A stretch of DNA of 64,000 nucleotides from Ignavibacteriota bacterium (GTDB lineage: Bacteria > Bacteroidota > Ignavibacteria > Palsa-1295): contig PLYO01000037.1 of the NCBI GenBank assembly GCA_003151825.1, positions 69,396 through 133,395 on the forward strand. Direction: 5' to 3'. The stretch's first letter is position 1. Each line of letters starts with the position of its first letter. The position numbers were made by a program, and so were the translations under genes. The notes under the pieces were generated by a model. It was not told the DNA's origin. It saw only the letters and a program-made list of their open reading frames with translations, and did no database searches. Below are positions 8,150 to 16,235 of this stretch, in pieces.

Positions 8150-8509
8150 ATGTTGCTATATAAGATGATTAGCCCTTCCAGAACCTTCTCACTCCAATAT
8201 TATACCGCGAAGAACGGAAAGGACTACTATAAGGAGTTCCTCGATACGCTTGATGACCAGACCAGCACGAAAGTTCAGGCACAGGTCGCAAAACTCGCGG
8301 TGGGCATTGGAAAAGTAAAGACGCTGGCAAATAAGCTATGGGAACTCAAAGTAGAGCACGGGCCGGGATATCGAGTACTGTTTACCCGCCGGGGAAGTGA
8401 GATTGTCCTCATTCTTGCCGGTTCCGATAAGAGCGATCAGGAGAGAATCATATCGTTAGCGAAACGGTTAATTATCGAGATCGAAGAAACAGAAAAAAGG
8501 AAAAAATAA
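8150..8509 (+). CDS. HigB/RelE-type toxin (addiction module killer family)
   Basis: The product of about 119 residues matches the short RelE/HigB-like killer proteins (phage Gp49-like family), which usually cleave mRNA at the ribosome. Diagnostic stretches are YYTAKNGKDYYKEFLDTL, the central LWELKVEHGPGYRVLFTRRG and LILAGSDKSDQERIISLAKR. Possible starts are TTG 8141, ATG 8150 and ATG 8165; the conserved part begins after 8165, so the exact start is open. The presumed antitoxin gene begins 1 base after the stop. Toxin-first order is usual for this family. Confidence 0.82.
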   Translation: MLLYKMISPSRTFSLQYYTAKNGKDYYKEFLDTLDDQTSTKVQAQVAKLAVGIGKVKTLANKLWELKVEHGPGYRVLFTRRGSEIVLILAGSDKSDQERIISLAKRLIIEIEETEKRKK

Positions 8510-8510
8510 C

Positions 8511-8753
8511 ATGCCATTCAAATCACACGAAGATTTTATGCGAGAATACCTCGCCGACCCGGAAATGGCCGCTGCGTACCTCAATACCTGCATTGAAGAC
8601 GGGAACCCGTGGCTGATTGCCGATGCGTTCCGATTAGTCGAACAGATTCATGGCAAAAAACGGCATTTTCGCCTTCGGTTGGAAGCGGTTCCTGTTCACA
8701 CCCCAAAACCGCGCCGCGCGCCCGCTAAACGAACGCGAAGGGTTGCAGCATAA
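8511..8753 (+). CDS. Putative cognate antitoxin, HTH domain not recognisable
   Basis: An 80-residue protein whose first 45 residues (FKSHEDFMREYLADPEMAAA, then YLNTCIEDGNPWLIADAFRLVEQIHG) resemble the N-terminus of the antidote proteins that pair with this toxin family. In those relatives an XRE-type helix-turn-helix follows. Here the sequence changes to an Arg/Pro-rich basic tail (HTPKPRRAPAKRTRRVAA) with no such fold visible. It could be an antitoxin that lost DNA binding and autoregulation, or an unrelated partner. The position, one base after the toxin stop, supports a functional pair. Confidence 0.55.
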   Translation: MPFKSHEDFMREYLADPEMAAAYLNTCIEDGNPWLIADAFRLVEQIHGKKRHFRLRLEAVPVHTPKPRRAPAKRTRRVAA

Positions 8754-8889
8754 TGCGCCCGCCACCAGCGCGTGGGGGACGTGGTTAAGCAGCGACGGGT
8801 GAGTTAAGTGGTTTTAATGTTGGCCCGCTTCGTGCAGTGAGTGTGTCATGTGGAGCATATACGCTACACATCAAAGAAAGGAACTCAAA

Positions 8890-9357
8890 ATGAAAACCTA
8901 CATCGTTCTAACCGCACTCCTCGTGTGCGCGGGCGGTGACGCAGGTGCAAAACGTCACGTCCAACGACAGAGCTATTACTTAGATAGCCTCGTTCGCGCC
9001 GAATTCAGATACGCACCGAATGACCCGACGACATGGGATCAAAACAAACGGCTTGGCATGGCCAATTTCGTTCTTCAGGATGAATGGGCATGGTCCAAGC
9101 TACTCTCCAGCGGGAAGGTTAATACAGATCACAACTTCACGGTAACGCTCGTCGGCCAAAAGGACCGGCAAGTGAGCATTGCGGAGTTCCGCGCTGTCTT
9201 TGCCGCCGATATGGCCCGCGCCGATACGTTACTATATAACTTCCGGCTATTGTGCGCGGCCAAAAAACACAGGAGCCCATATACTGTTATCTTCGAGCGA
9301 GCGTATGAAACAGCTTACGCCCGCAACGAGAAGGCCGCAGCTATCGCGGCTCGATGA
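8890..9357 (+). CDS. Exported protein of unknown function
   Basis: A 155-residue protein with a signal peptide (MKTYIVLTALLVCAGGDAGA) and a good SD-like site (AAAGGAACTC) just before the ATG at 8890. The mature part is Ala-, Arg- and Lys-rich, with aromatic-rich segments such as YYLDSLVRAEFRYAPNDPTT and VFAADMARADTLLYNFRLLC. I recognise no family. It lies alone between the toxin module and a terminator-like hairpin at 9389. Confidence 0.55.
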   Translation: MKTYIVLTALLVCAGGDAGAKRHVQRQSYYLDSLVRAEFRYAPNDPTTWDQNKRLGMANFVLQDEWAWSKLLSSGKVNTDHNFTVTLVGQKDRQVSIAEFRAVFAADMARADTLLYNFRLLCAAKKHRSPYTVIFERAYETAYARNEKAAAIAAR

Positions 9358-9388
9358 GAGCGATAGTTATTATTATCGAGAAGCGGTT

Positions 9389-9440
9389 CACGGCATGGCG
9401 TTTCGCAGTCAGAGTTTCTGCGAAACGCCGTGCTGTTTTA
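9389..9440 (+). terminator. Possible rho-independent terminator
   Basis: CACGGC-ATGGC-GTTTCGCAG (9389-9408) pairs with CTGCGAAACGCCGTG (9418-9432), apart from a 5-base bulge, and is followed by CTGTTTTA. It lies 31 bases after the stop of the exported protein gene. The T-run is short, so efficiency is uncertain. Confidence 0.55.
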
Positions 9441-9536
9441 ATACGTCGTGTTGTATCCACGCTGTGCTTAAGAAGCAAAAAAAGACAAACCAATACTCAC
9501 CCCTCCTTGTTATTTATTATTCAATTTCAAAATACA

Positions 9537-10130
9537 ATGAACAACCAGGAATCAGAATTTCCGAACGACTTTAATGGTCATTCATCAGCCTCGAAAAAAA
9601 TTGACCTTGACCGCCTCTATAATCAGGGTTTTACCGAGGGTCAATCAGATAAGGAAAACGGCATCTCAAACCACGCAATCCTCAAGGGCGTTGATTCTTC
9701 CGACATTAATGTGATGGCATTTTCGCGTGGATACCATGACGCTCACGTGCCCGAGTCTAAAATGTATGGAGGAGCATTGGGAATTTCCCACTATATCGTT
9801 GAATTACCATATGACTGTGCCGAAAAGCCTTGTAGATTCCAAATCTTGAGGGTTTACATGAATGACAAGCGAGAGTTTGCAGCAAAGATTGAGTACCAAT
9901 GGATGCTCAAAGGTGGACAGATTCCATATTTTGGACTGGGAACCTATAAATTTAAAGCTAAAAAAAGTTTGCATGGCGAAGCCTTCGATCTCGAGATAGA
10001 TGCAGAGGGAATTGAGGAAGCTGTCGGACTATTGGCTATTAAGCATCCCGAGTTCGGGAATGTTGAAGTTATACCGCATCCATCGTGCTTAAACCTATTC
10101 CGTAAAGGTATCCGTTTAGTCGCTGAATAA
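9537..10130 (+). CDS. Hypothetical protein
   Basis: A 197-residue protein, probably cytoplasmic and without a signal peptide when started at the ATG at 9537 after a G-poor leader. Two segments read like small repeats: DLDRLYNQGFTEGQSDKENG and INVMAFSRGYHDAHVPESK, both pairing 'xxGFxxG' or 'xRGYxD' with polar residues. The rest is mixed alpha/beta (HYIVELPYDCAEKPCRFQIL). I recognise no family. Codon use is A/T-rich compared with the flanks, suggesting an accessory gene. An in-frame upstream extension exists but begins inside the terminator region and is unlikely. Confidence 0.5.
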   Translation: MNNQESEFPNDFNGHSSASKKIDLDRLYNQGFTEGQSDKENGISNHAILKGVDSSDINVMAFSRGYHDAHVPESKMYGGALGISHYIVELPYDCAEKPCRFQILRVYMNDKREFAAKIEYQWMLKGGQIPYFGLGTYKFKAKKSLHGEAFDLEIDAEGIEEAVGLLAIKHPEFGNVEVIPHPSCLNLFRKGIRLVAE

Positions 10131-10140
10131 GAACAACTAC

Positions 10141-10572
10141 GTGAATAAAAGGCAACGATTAGTCCTCTGGTTAAGCTTTGGCCTTGTCGTGATTTCTGCT
10201 TTATTTCCGCCAAAGCAAGCTCATTACACTGGCAAAAGCATTGCGGAATTTAGGATAGACACAACTCAACTTTTGGTAGAATGGACATTCATCCTTCTCC
10301 TCGCTGGAATCGCAATACTTGCGCTCTATACAAAGCAAGGTTCAATCGAGAGCAAAGTGTTAAAAGAGAGCAAGGACGATGAGGCATCTATTTCTCCACT
10401 TCGAAGATGGCACCGCCAATTGATATGGATTGCAGCAGCCTACTTCCTTGGAGCATTGGCTTTTCTTTCGAATAGCGCCGATGTTGGAACTGCATTTTTT
10501 CAACTGTTTTGTGCTACACTCCTTTTATTTCTTGCCCTGTTAGGCTGGCGATCTCGAATCGAAAAATCTTAA
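10141..10572 (+). CDS. Small membrane protein of unknown function
   Basis: A 143-residue protein starting with GTG 10 bases after the preceding stop, so probably co-transcribed with it. Four hydrophobic segments are visible: residues 7-24, 46-64 (LVEWTFILLLAGIAILALY), 94-113 and 117-135. A polar loop with KVLKESKDDEASISPLRRWH joins the two pairs. The first segment may be a membrane anchor rather than a cleaved signal. I recognise no family. Confidence 0.5.
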   Translation: MNKRQRLVLWLSFGLVVISALFPPKQAHYTGKSIAEFRIDTTQLLVEWTFILLLAGIAILALYTKQGSIESKVLKESKDDEASISPLRRWHRQLIWIAAAYFLGALAFLSNSADVGTAFFQLFCATLLLFLALLGWRSRIEKS

Positions 10573-10576
10573 TTAT

Positions 10577-11224
10577 TCATGGCTTGAAGTCAAGTGAATC
10601 TTGATGAGTGAGTGAATCATTAGTAAATTTATGAACGCTAATTGGACCCATTACCAAAATAAGGTAGGGGTTTTTTACCCCATCGACTTTGAGCATTACC
10701 TGCACTGAATCCTCGGCTCTAGGTATCATCCACTGTGCTAAAGCCGTATTTTTTCCGCGTGCAAACTCACGGGACTCTTCTTCGGCGTCATTAGAAGCCA
10801 ATTTTTTAGACTTAAACACGTATTGCTCGGGAGGACCCAAGAACGAAGCCAATTTTTTTTCTGTTTTCAAAAATTCGTCAGAAAGAGGAGTATCTTTTTC
10901 AAATATGATAAGCACACGATAAAACCGAGTCGGCGAAACGTGATGGTATAGGAACCAGTCGCTGACTTGATTTCCCAGGTAGACTCCACCCGTGTAATGG
11001 GATGAACCCGGATCAGATTCTGCCGAATCGTACACAGCATCACGCTCAGTCATTTCCTGCAATTCGTCGGAAGGCATGTCACCCCAGCGCAATCCTAGAA
11101 ATCCTTCCCTTATAGATAATGGAGCGGATCTCAAAGCACCTGACTCTGTTTTCGGAGTCGTATTTTTATTATTGCACCCTCCGAAAATAAAAATAACCAG
11201 AGATAAAAAAGTGATTGTCCTCAT
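10577..11224 (-). CDS. Lipoprotein of unknown function
   Basis: A 215-residue lipoprotein: the N-terminus MRTITFLSLVIFIFGGC gives a clear lipobox with Cys at about residue 17. The mature part contains REGFLGLRWGDMPSDELQEM, a 'GLRWGxxp' theme seen in various small periplasmic proteins, and later VLIIFEKDTPLSDEFLKTEK. The end is convergent with the membrane protein gene, 4 bases apart. The ATG at 11224 is preferred over the TTG at 11233. The gene belongs to the same lower-GC patch as its two neighbours. Confidence 0.6.
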   Translation of the reverse strand: MRTITFLSLVIFIFGGCNNKNTTPKTESGALRSAPLSIREGFLGLRWGDMPSDELQEMTERDAVYDSAESDPGSSHYTGGVYLGNQVSDWFLYHHVSPTRFYRVLIIFEKDTPLSDEFLKTEKKLASFLGPPEQYVFKSKKLASNDAEEESREFARGKNTALAQWMIPRAEDSVQVMLKVDGVKNPYLILVMGPISVHKFTNDSLTHQDSLDFKP

Positions 11225-11263
11225 AAGTTGCAAAATTTTGGTGTTTGGGTGTCCTATTTTACC

Positions 11264-11497
11264 TTAATTGCTCCTCCGATAACTCCTAATCGGGTCCGTA
11301 CTTCCCCGTTTCCCCGTAAACGGATTGTAATTCCCTCTCGTGCTCCAATTATTGAGGCGGGAGTGATCGGGCACGCTGCGATAGTGCGGCGCAACGTAAG
11401 TACCCGTGCGGCGATTGTAATGTCCGCGAACGTGTACCTGCGCCATCGCTGCGAGCGGCGTCAGAAAAAGAATGATGCCGAGTATGATCGTCTTCAT
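11264..11497 (-). CDS. Small exported protein with GTYV-H-YRS motif
   Basis: The product has 77 residues: a signal peptide (MKTIILGIILFLTPLAAMAQ), then a mature domain of about 57 residues. That domain reads VHVRGHYNRRTGTYVAPHYR and continues through NWSTRGNYNPFTGKRGS. I know this pattern (YxRxxGTYVxxHxRSxPD, NWSTxGNxNPxTGxxG) from many small bacterial exported proteins of unknown function. The mature part is very basic and rich in Asn, Thr, Tyr and Gly. An SD-like AGGAGAC lies a few bases upstream of the ATG. Confidence 0.72.
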   Translation of the reverse strand: MKTIILGIILFLTPLAAMAQVHVRGHYNRRTGTYVAPHYRSVPDHSRLNNWSTRGNYNPFTGKRGSTDPIRSYRRSN

Positions 11498-11959
11498 ATT
11501 GATTGTCTCCTTATTGCTACATGATGAGTTATGGGTCATTAAGCGTGCCAGAAAATCTGAACCGGGATTTATTGCTCGCCGTGTAGCCCGAAGCTCCTGC
11601 TTCGGTGCGGCCACTAGGCCCGAGCTGGAGCTCGGACCTACACACGATTCTACAAACGGGTCGTCCCATAGCGGGGCAGTCGGGCTGGAAGCGCCGACCT
11701 ACGCGGGATAAAATTTTCGATTATTTTCGGGAATCACTTGACTTCGGCATTTTTATTTCGTAAGTTAGGAGATGCTTTGATAGGCACCCTGTCTCGGGAA
11801 GGCAAAAAATGGAGGGTACGAGTTCATTGACAATTTGGCGGATAGTTTTCATATAGAAGTTTTATTATGAATTCTGGACACACAATTGGCGAAAGCGGCT
11901 CAGAAACGCCACAGTTCATGAACTCTGAACTCCCCCCCGCACACGATAATTGCCATTTA
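11498..11959. other. Intergenic region with palindromic repeats
   Basis: The gap of about 460 bases separates the small exported protein gene (minus, start at 11497) from the VWA gene end (minus, 11960). The part near 11581-11711 is occupied by repeats. The remainder, 11712-11959, shows no coding signal I can support; it contains AT-rich stretches near 11714-11735 and 11850-11870 but no clear promoter. Confidence 0.5.
11581..11643. repeat. Two-hairpin repeat with GTGTAG/CTACAC stem
   Basis: GTGTAG (11581-11586) pairs with CTACAC (11638-11643). Inside are two hairpins: CCGAAGC/GCTTCGG (11588-11605) and CCGAGCT/AGCTCGG (11620-11635). This is the same fold as the elements at 19177, 36942 and 45197, with different stem sequences. 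A related half-element, GTCGGGCTGGAAGCGCCGAC, follows at about 11680-11700. Confidence 0.88.
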
Positions 11960-13435
11960 TCACAGGCGAATTCTTCTTCCGGCCGCTTTGGCGCGCTGCC
12001 AGAGCCACCGTATAAGGAAGGCCCAGCTTTGCGAAATGGATAGACTTGCTTCGAGCAGAAATTTCAGGTCGCGGGCGTCGTCCTCGGACATAGGAAGCTG
12101 CGCGGGATGCGCGGTTACCGGCGTGCCGGAAGCATCCGTTTCGGGCGTACCGAGAAACTGTCCGAGCAGGCCGCGCAAGTGCTCGTCGATGGCTTTCAGC
12201 CGCGCGCGGAGGGTTTCATCGCTTTCGAACCGTTCGAGAAATTGGATGTGGTCATGTAGCACGGCGAGTTTTTTCGTGAGTTCCGGCGTAAGAAATTCTT
12301 TTGCTTCTTCTTCGAGCGCGCGGGCAAGCGCTTCGAGATCGGCGATGGTTTCCGGATCGGCGCGGAACCGCTCGATCTCGCTCAAATCGTCGAGATTGAT
12401 AAAGACGGAAGAAAGCTGCTCGAGTACATGGCCGAATGGGATTTTTCGCTGGGCAATTTGCGTGCGCACGCCGGCAAGCATGTGTTCGAGCGACTGCCGG
12501 CGAACGGCGCCCTCGGTGACGCGAAGTTGGCGCTCGATATCGACTTTTTGCGCCAGTAAATCAAGCAGTGTTCGATCATGGATTTGACCTAGCGCGATCA
12601 TATCTGCAATTTGAGCTTCGCTCGCAATAGCTTCCACATGACCGATCTTGACGGAATGAATCAGAATATGCTCGTCCATTTTCGAACGAATGAGTTCTTC
12701 ATCGAGCTGCATCGCGCCATCGGTGATGACAAGGATTTCCGCGCCCGCGAGATGCTCCATCTCCTGAATATCGTGGAGCGCCTGGAGGAGCGCTTTTTGG
12801 AGAACAGTTCCCTCGCCCAGATGCGTGATGCGAAGCACAAAGCGCATCAGCGCTTCGTAGCTCGCCTGATCGACAGCGGTATGAAGTTCCCCGACGTGAT
12901 CGTCGAACGTTCGAACGCTGATATGGCCAAGCTCCGATTTATTGCGTTTCAGGAAAATATAAAGAATCGCTTTTGCAAGATGGATACGATGGTGCAGTTG
13001 CATCGAGCGCGACGTATCGAAGAGCACATAGACTTTTTGCTTGCGCGTGTCGAAAGAAAAGCCTTGCGCGGTATCGTCAACCGGCAGAATCACGCCGCTC
13101 TTCACGACCGGCATCCACAGCTCGCGGAGCACGAGACGTTCGAGAAAAATTTCCTCCGGAAGCAAAAATTGATTGGAATAAACCCGCGAAACATCGTGAT
13201 AGCTCGTAATCAGGTCGGCAGCGTAGCGGTCGCCGGCAGGCTGGTATCGGTGCTGGTCTTCCGGTTCCGGCAATGGAGGGTTCTGCCCCTGCATCGTGGG
13301 CAGCATCATAAGCTGGGCGAGCTTTTGCGAAAGCTGGTTCGTCTCGTCTTCCAGGATGCGGGCGATTTCGAAGACGGCCGTGAAATCCTGCGGCAGCTTC
13401 TCGTAAATGTGCGAGAAGAAGCCGAACTCTTCCAT
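11960..13435 (-). CDS. VWA-domain protein (ViaA-like partner of MoxR ATPase)
   Basis: A 491-residue protein. Its N-terminal half holds a von Willebrand A domain with the metal-site DTSRS motif in VYVLFDTSRSMQLHHRIHLA, followed by GEGTVLQKALLQAL and the ILVITDGAMQL strand. Helical, charged C-terminal regions follow. VWA proteins encoded with MoxR/RavA ATPases act as their targets or adaptors in metal insertion, chaperone or membrane-stress roles; the MoxR gene is 1.3 kb upstream in the same orientation. The start is either ATG 13435 or TTG 13465, which adds 10 residues. A short tandem repeat lies immediately upstream (13466-13502). Confidence 0.82.
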   Translation of the reverse strand: MEEFGFFSHIYEKLPQDFTAVFEIARILEDETNQLSQKLAQLMMLPTMQGQNPPLPEPEDQHRYQPAGDRYAADLITSYHDVSRVYSNQFLLPEEIFLERLVLRELWMPVVKSGVILPVDDTAQGFSFDTRKQKVYVLFDTSRSMQLHHRIHLAKAILYIFLKRNKSELGHISVRTFDDHVGELHTAVDQASYEALMRFVLRITHLGEGTVLQKALLQALHDIQEMEHLAGAEILVITDGAMQLDEELIRSKMDEHILIHSVKIGHVEAIASEAQIADMIALGQIHDRTLLDLLAQKVDIERQLRVTEGAVRRQSLEHMLAGVRTQIAQRKIPFGHVLEQLSSVFINLDDLSEIERFRADPETIADLEALARALEEEAKEFLTPELTKKLAVLHDHIQFLERFESDETLRARLKAIDEHLRGLLGQFLGTPETDASGTPVTAHPAQLPMSEDDARDLKFLLEASLSISQSWAFLIRWLWQRAKAAGRRIRL

Positions 13436-13465
13436 GACCGGAAAAAATGCGCGCTCGGTGGACAA

Positions 13466-13502
13466 ATTAATTACGAATTACGAATGACAAATTACGAATT
13501 GT
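13466..13502. repeat. Short periodic repeat at the VWA gene start
   Basis: On the coding (minus) strand the unit ATTCGTAATT recurs about every 10 bases with one ATTTGTC interruption. It abuts the TTG at 13465 and lies 31 bases from the ATG at 13435. The coding strand is poor in G and has little secondary structure. Same placement and strand sense as the repeats before atpA, the EVE gene and the first TIR gene. Confidence 0.75.
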
Positions 13503-13510
13503 GGATCGAG

Positions 13511-14698
13511 CTAAGAGGCGTGAAAGTCAACTTGAATATCCATAATTTCCGGCATATTCCCAATGCGTATCGGTGGCCCCCAGGTTCCCGAACCGCAGGA
13601 GACGTAAACATGCGTTTTGCCTTTCTTTTTATATCCCCAGCTTACTTCATACACTTTTTGCGTAATATAATTCCACGGCCAGATTTGCGCGTGATGGGTG
13701 TGGCCGGAAAGCTGGAGATCGATGCCGTTTTGCTCGGCTTCTTCAAGATGAAACGGGGTGTGATCGAGCAAAATAATCGGTTTCGATTTATCGAGCGGAG
13801 CAACAAGTTCTTCCAGCGATTTTCGTTCCATGTGCGCGAATTGCTTTGCGGCGCGGTCTTCGCGGCCTACGAGATAAATTCCCGCGACTTCAACGACAGA
13901 ATCGCGAATCATTTTTACCCCGTGAGCTTCCAAATACGCGCAGCTTATTTCGGCATTGCCGATATATTCGTGATTGCCGGTGATGGCAAAAACGCCATAT
14001 TCACTCTCGATCTTTTTTAGCTCGCTTCCCAAATCGAGCTGCACCACGGGATGCGGGTTCCCATCGACCTGATCGCCGATCATCAGCACAAGATCGGGCT
14101 TTATAGAATTAATCTTACGAACCATTTGCCGCACCATCCTTCGCCCGATGAGCGTGCCCATGTGCATATCGGAAATGGCGGCAATGCGCAACGGCTGGCA
14201 TGGTTTTTCAATTTTTATTGTCAGAGGTTTTATGCGAATTTTTCGTGCGTTAACAAAGCCAACAACTAAAAAGACAAAAATGACCACAACGACCAAAATT
14301 TCGGTCGTTTCTGTCGTTTTGGTTCCTTGGAGAAAACCAACGGAAACAAAGCCTAGAATTAGCTTTACAAAATCGATAAGAATAAATGCCGGAAAAAACC
14401 AGGTCATCGCGCCCAGCCAGAAGGCGCCGATCCAGGTGAGTATTTCACTAACGATGGTGCTGGATTTATGCTCAAGATACTGACCTGCAATATAACTGAG
14501 CGCAATAAAAAGAAAGATTGGAAGCAGCAACGGATGCAGCCAAGAGACTTGCGGCACGCCATCATTCAACCGAATAAAAATATACGCATTGATCGCCGTA
14601 TAAATTGCGAACGCGACCGAAAAAAAGGTAAGAAACGAGCGCCGACGGTCACGGCGTCGCTCGCGGGATTCGGCGATGGCATTTTTAGGTACGGTCAT
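13511..14698 (-). CDS. Membrane-anchored metallophosphoesterase (YkuE/YaeI-like)
   Basis: The 395-residue protein has an N-terminal membrane domain with about four helices (residues 23-45, 56-73, 84-117, 133-150), then a calcineurin-like phosphoesterase domain. Metal-binding motifs are all present: DMHMG near residue 176, GDQVDG, GNHEY and GHTHHAQ. Relatives hydrolyse phosphodiesters, including UDP-diacylglucosamine-type lipids, at the membrane. Gene order MoxR - this gene - VWA on the minus strand suggests one transcription unit, though a role in the MoxR system is only inferred. Confidence 0.88.
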   Translation of the reverse strand: MTVPKNAIAESRERRRDRRRSFLTFFSVAFAIYTAINAYIFIRLNDGVPQVSWLHPLLLPIFLFIALSYIAGQYLEHKSSTIVSEILTWIGAFWLGAMTWFFPAFILIDFVKLILGFVSVGFLQGTKTTETTEILVVVVIFVFLVVGFVNARKIRIKPLTIKIEKPCQPLRIAAISDMHMGTLIGRRMVRQMVRKINSIKPDLVLMIGDQVDGNPHPVVQLDLGSELKKIESEYGVFAITGNHEYIGNAEISCAYLEAHGVKMIRDSVVEVAGIYLVGREDRAAKQFAHMERKSLEELVAPLDKSKPIILLDHTPFHLEEAEQNGIDLQLSGHTHHAQIWPWNYITQKVYEVSWGYKKKGKTHVYVSCGSGTWGPPIRIGNMPEIMDIQVDFHAS

Positions 14699-14743
14699 GA
14701 TTTCCTGACGGAACGTGCCCGCATATATTGTCCAGAGAGGATT

Positions 14744-16105
14744 CTAAAAATGCTCCACGTGGCCGGCGAAGACAGTCTTGATCTCTTGCTCCAAATGCGC
14801 CTTCAGCGTTTTCAAATCCTCGGTGGAAGGATGAATGCTCTGCAAAAAACCTTCCGCCAAACGGCGTTTGTGCGCGGCGCTGGGATCGGCGACGCCGAGC
14901 GTCTCTTTCGCCCACGCGACGATAGAACGTTTCGTGGGAACTCCTTCCAGCTCCGTAAGCGGCTTCGACATGAGAGTGGGATCGTGCCGCAAACGAGAAA
15001 GCACATCATCGAGCGTAAGCAAGCCCGCCAATTGATCGAAGGCGCCAGAAACCTGATAGAGTTGGAGCAGCGTGTCGTACGATCGTTGAAAAAGCGTCTT
15101 CTCTTCAGGGATTCCTGCGGTGCAGAGCAGCAAATGGAGCTTTGGAATATCCCCTTTTTCCGCATAGACGCGGCCATGCAGAAACGCGATAGCGCGAAGC
15201 ACGTCGAGCGATTTTGCTTGCGTGCGTGGCGAAATATAAAAATCTTTCGTTCGCAAATGCGCTTCGTGCGGACGCTCGTGAAGTAGGCGATTGCGCTGAA
15301 CTTCGTAATGCCGCACGACGAGATTCATAAAATAAACGAGATCGGGCGTCACCTGAACGTGGTATTCGGGAACTTCACCGCGCACGATATGCGCGGCGTA
15401 TGCAAGATCGTCATAGCGAATTTTCTTCGGCGGCTCGATGGCATTGCCAAGATTTTTCAGATATTGCTGCGAGATTTTGTATTGGAAAAAAGCGTCCTTA
15501 TCGGGATGAATAAGCGCCTTGAAAAGGAAGCGGTCGAGCAATGCTTCCGTGATCTCGGAAAGCCGAAGGTAATTCGTAGCCGCGATAACCGTATGGACGT
15601 TCGAATGCACGCGCTGCACGCCGCGAATAAGTTCGCGCTCATTCAAGAGCGAAAGCAGCGCGCGGAGGGTATAATCATTGGCATCGAAAATTTCGTCAAT
15701 AAACCCGAATTCGCTTTCGACGAGCGAACCATCGGTATTGTGAATCAATCGGCCTTGCTTCAATTCATCCAAAAGCAGCCCGCCGAAATACGTATCCGGC
15801 TGCTGCTCCTTGCTCGCCTGTACTTTGAAAATCCGCGCACCTTCGAACATGCGGAAGACCTGCTCGGCGAGCAGCGTTTTGCCAACGCCCGTTCGGCTTT
15901 CGAGCAGGACATGCTCGCCCGTCAGCATGGCGAGAAAAATTTGCTCGACGACCTCCTCGCGATTGACGACGCGCTCCTGCACGAATTCAATCGCGTCGTT
16001 GACGCCGGCGATGATCGCGGACGTATTGCGCGAGGCCGCGCCATTCATGGACGCTCCGCCGGATACGGCGCTAACAGATAAGGTTTTCGATGAAATCTCT
16101 GCCAT
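14744..16105 (-). CDS. MoxR/RavA-like AAA+ ATPase
   Basis: A 453-residue AAA+ protein. The P-loop reads SRTGVGKT (residues about 70-77), with Ser in place of the usual first Gly. Walker B with the RavA-like FGFIDEIFDA, sensor 1 VIAATN and the arginine-finger stretch ALLDRFLFKA follow. These place it in the MoxR/RavA group, which with a VWA partner remodels or assembles protein complexes. The C-terminal 120 residues are helical and charged. It is the first gene of the ATPase - phosphoesterase - VWA cluster and starts at the ATG at 16105. Confidence 0.88.
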   Translation of the reverse strand: MAEISSKTLSVSAVSGGASMNGAASRNTSAIIAGVNDAIEFVQERVVNREEVVEQIFLAMLTGEHVLLESRTGVGKTLLAEQVFRMFEGARIFKVQASKEQQPDTYFGGLLLDELKQGRLIHNTDGSLVESEFGFIDEIFDANDYTLRALLSLLNERELIRGVQRVHSNVHTVIAATNYLRLSEITEALLDRFLFKALIHPDKDAFFQYKISQQYLKNLGNAIEPPKKIRYDDLAYAAHIVRGEVPEYHVQVTPDLVYFMNLVVRHYEVQRNRLLHERPHEAHLRTKDFYISPRTQAKSLDVLRAIAFLHGRVYAEKGDIPKLHLLLCTAGIPEEKTLFQRSYDTLLQLYQVSGAFDQLAGLLTLDDVLSRLRHDPTLMSKPLTELEGVPTKRSIVAWAKETLGVADPSAAHKRRLAEGFLQSIHPSTEDLKTLKAHLEQEIKTVFAGHVEHF

Positions 16106-16235
16106 GGGCGAATCGGTTTTTGGAACTCCCTATTAGAATCCCGATTGCAGGTGAGAAAGTTGCGTTAGCCAAGAGATTTTTCGGAGGGTTCCTCAAAGCT
16201 GTGGACTAAAGTTCGCGCTACACCGTTATACATTT

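Noticed and set aside
12611..14020. 469-codon open frame on the plus strand opposite the VWA and phosphoesterase genes
   Set aside because: It spans two well-supported minus-strand genes and the gap between them, and its translation is His/Arg/Phe-rich without any recognisable motif, as expected for a shadow frame.
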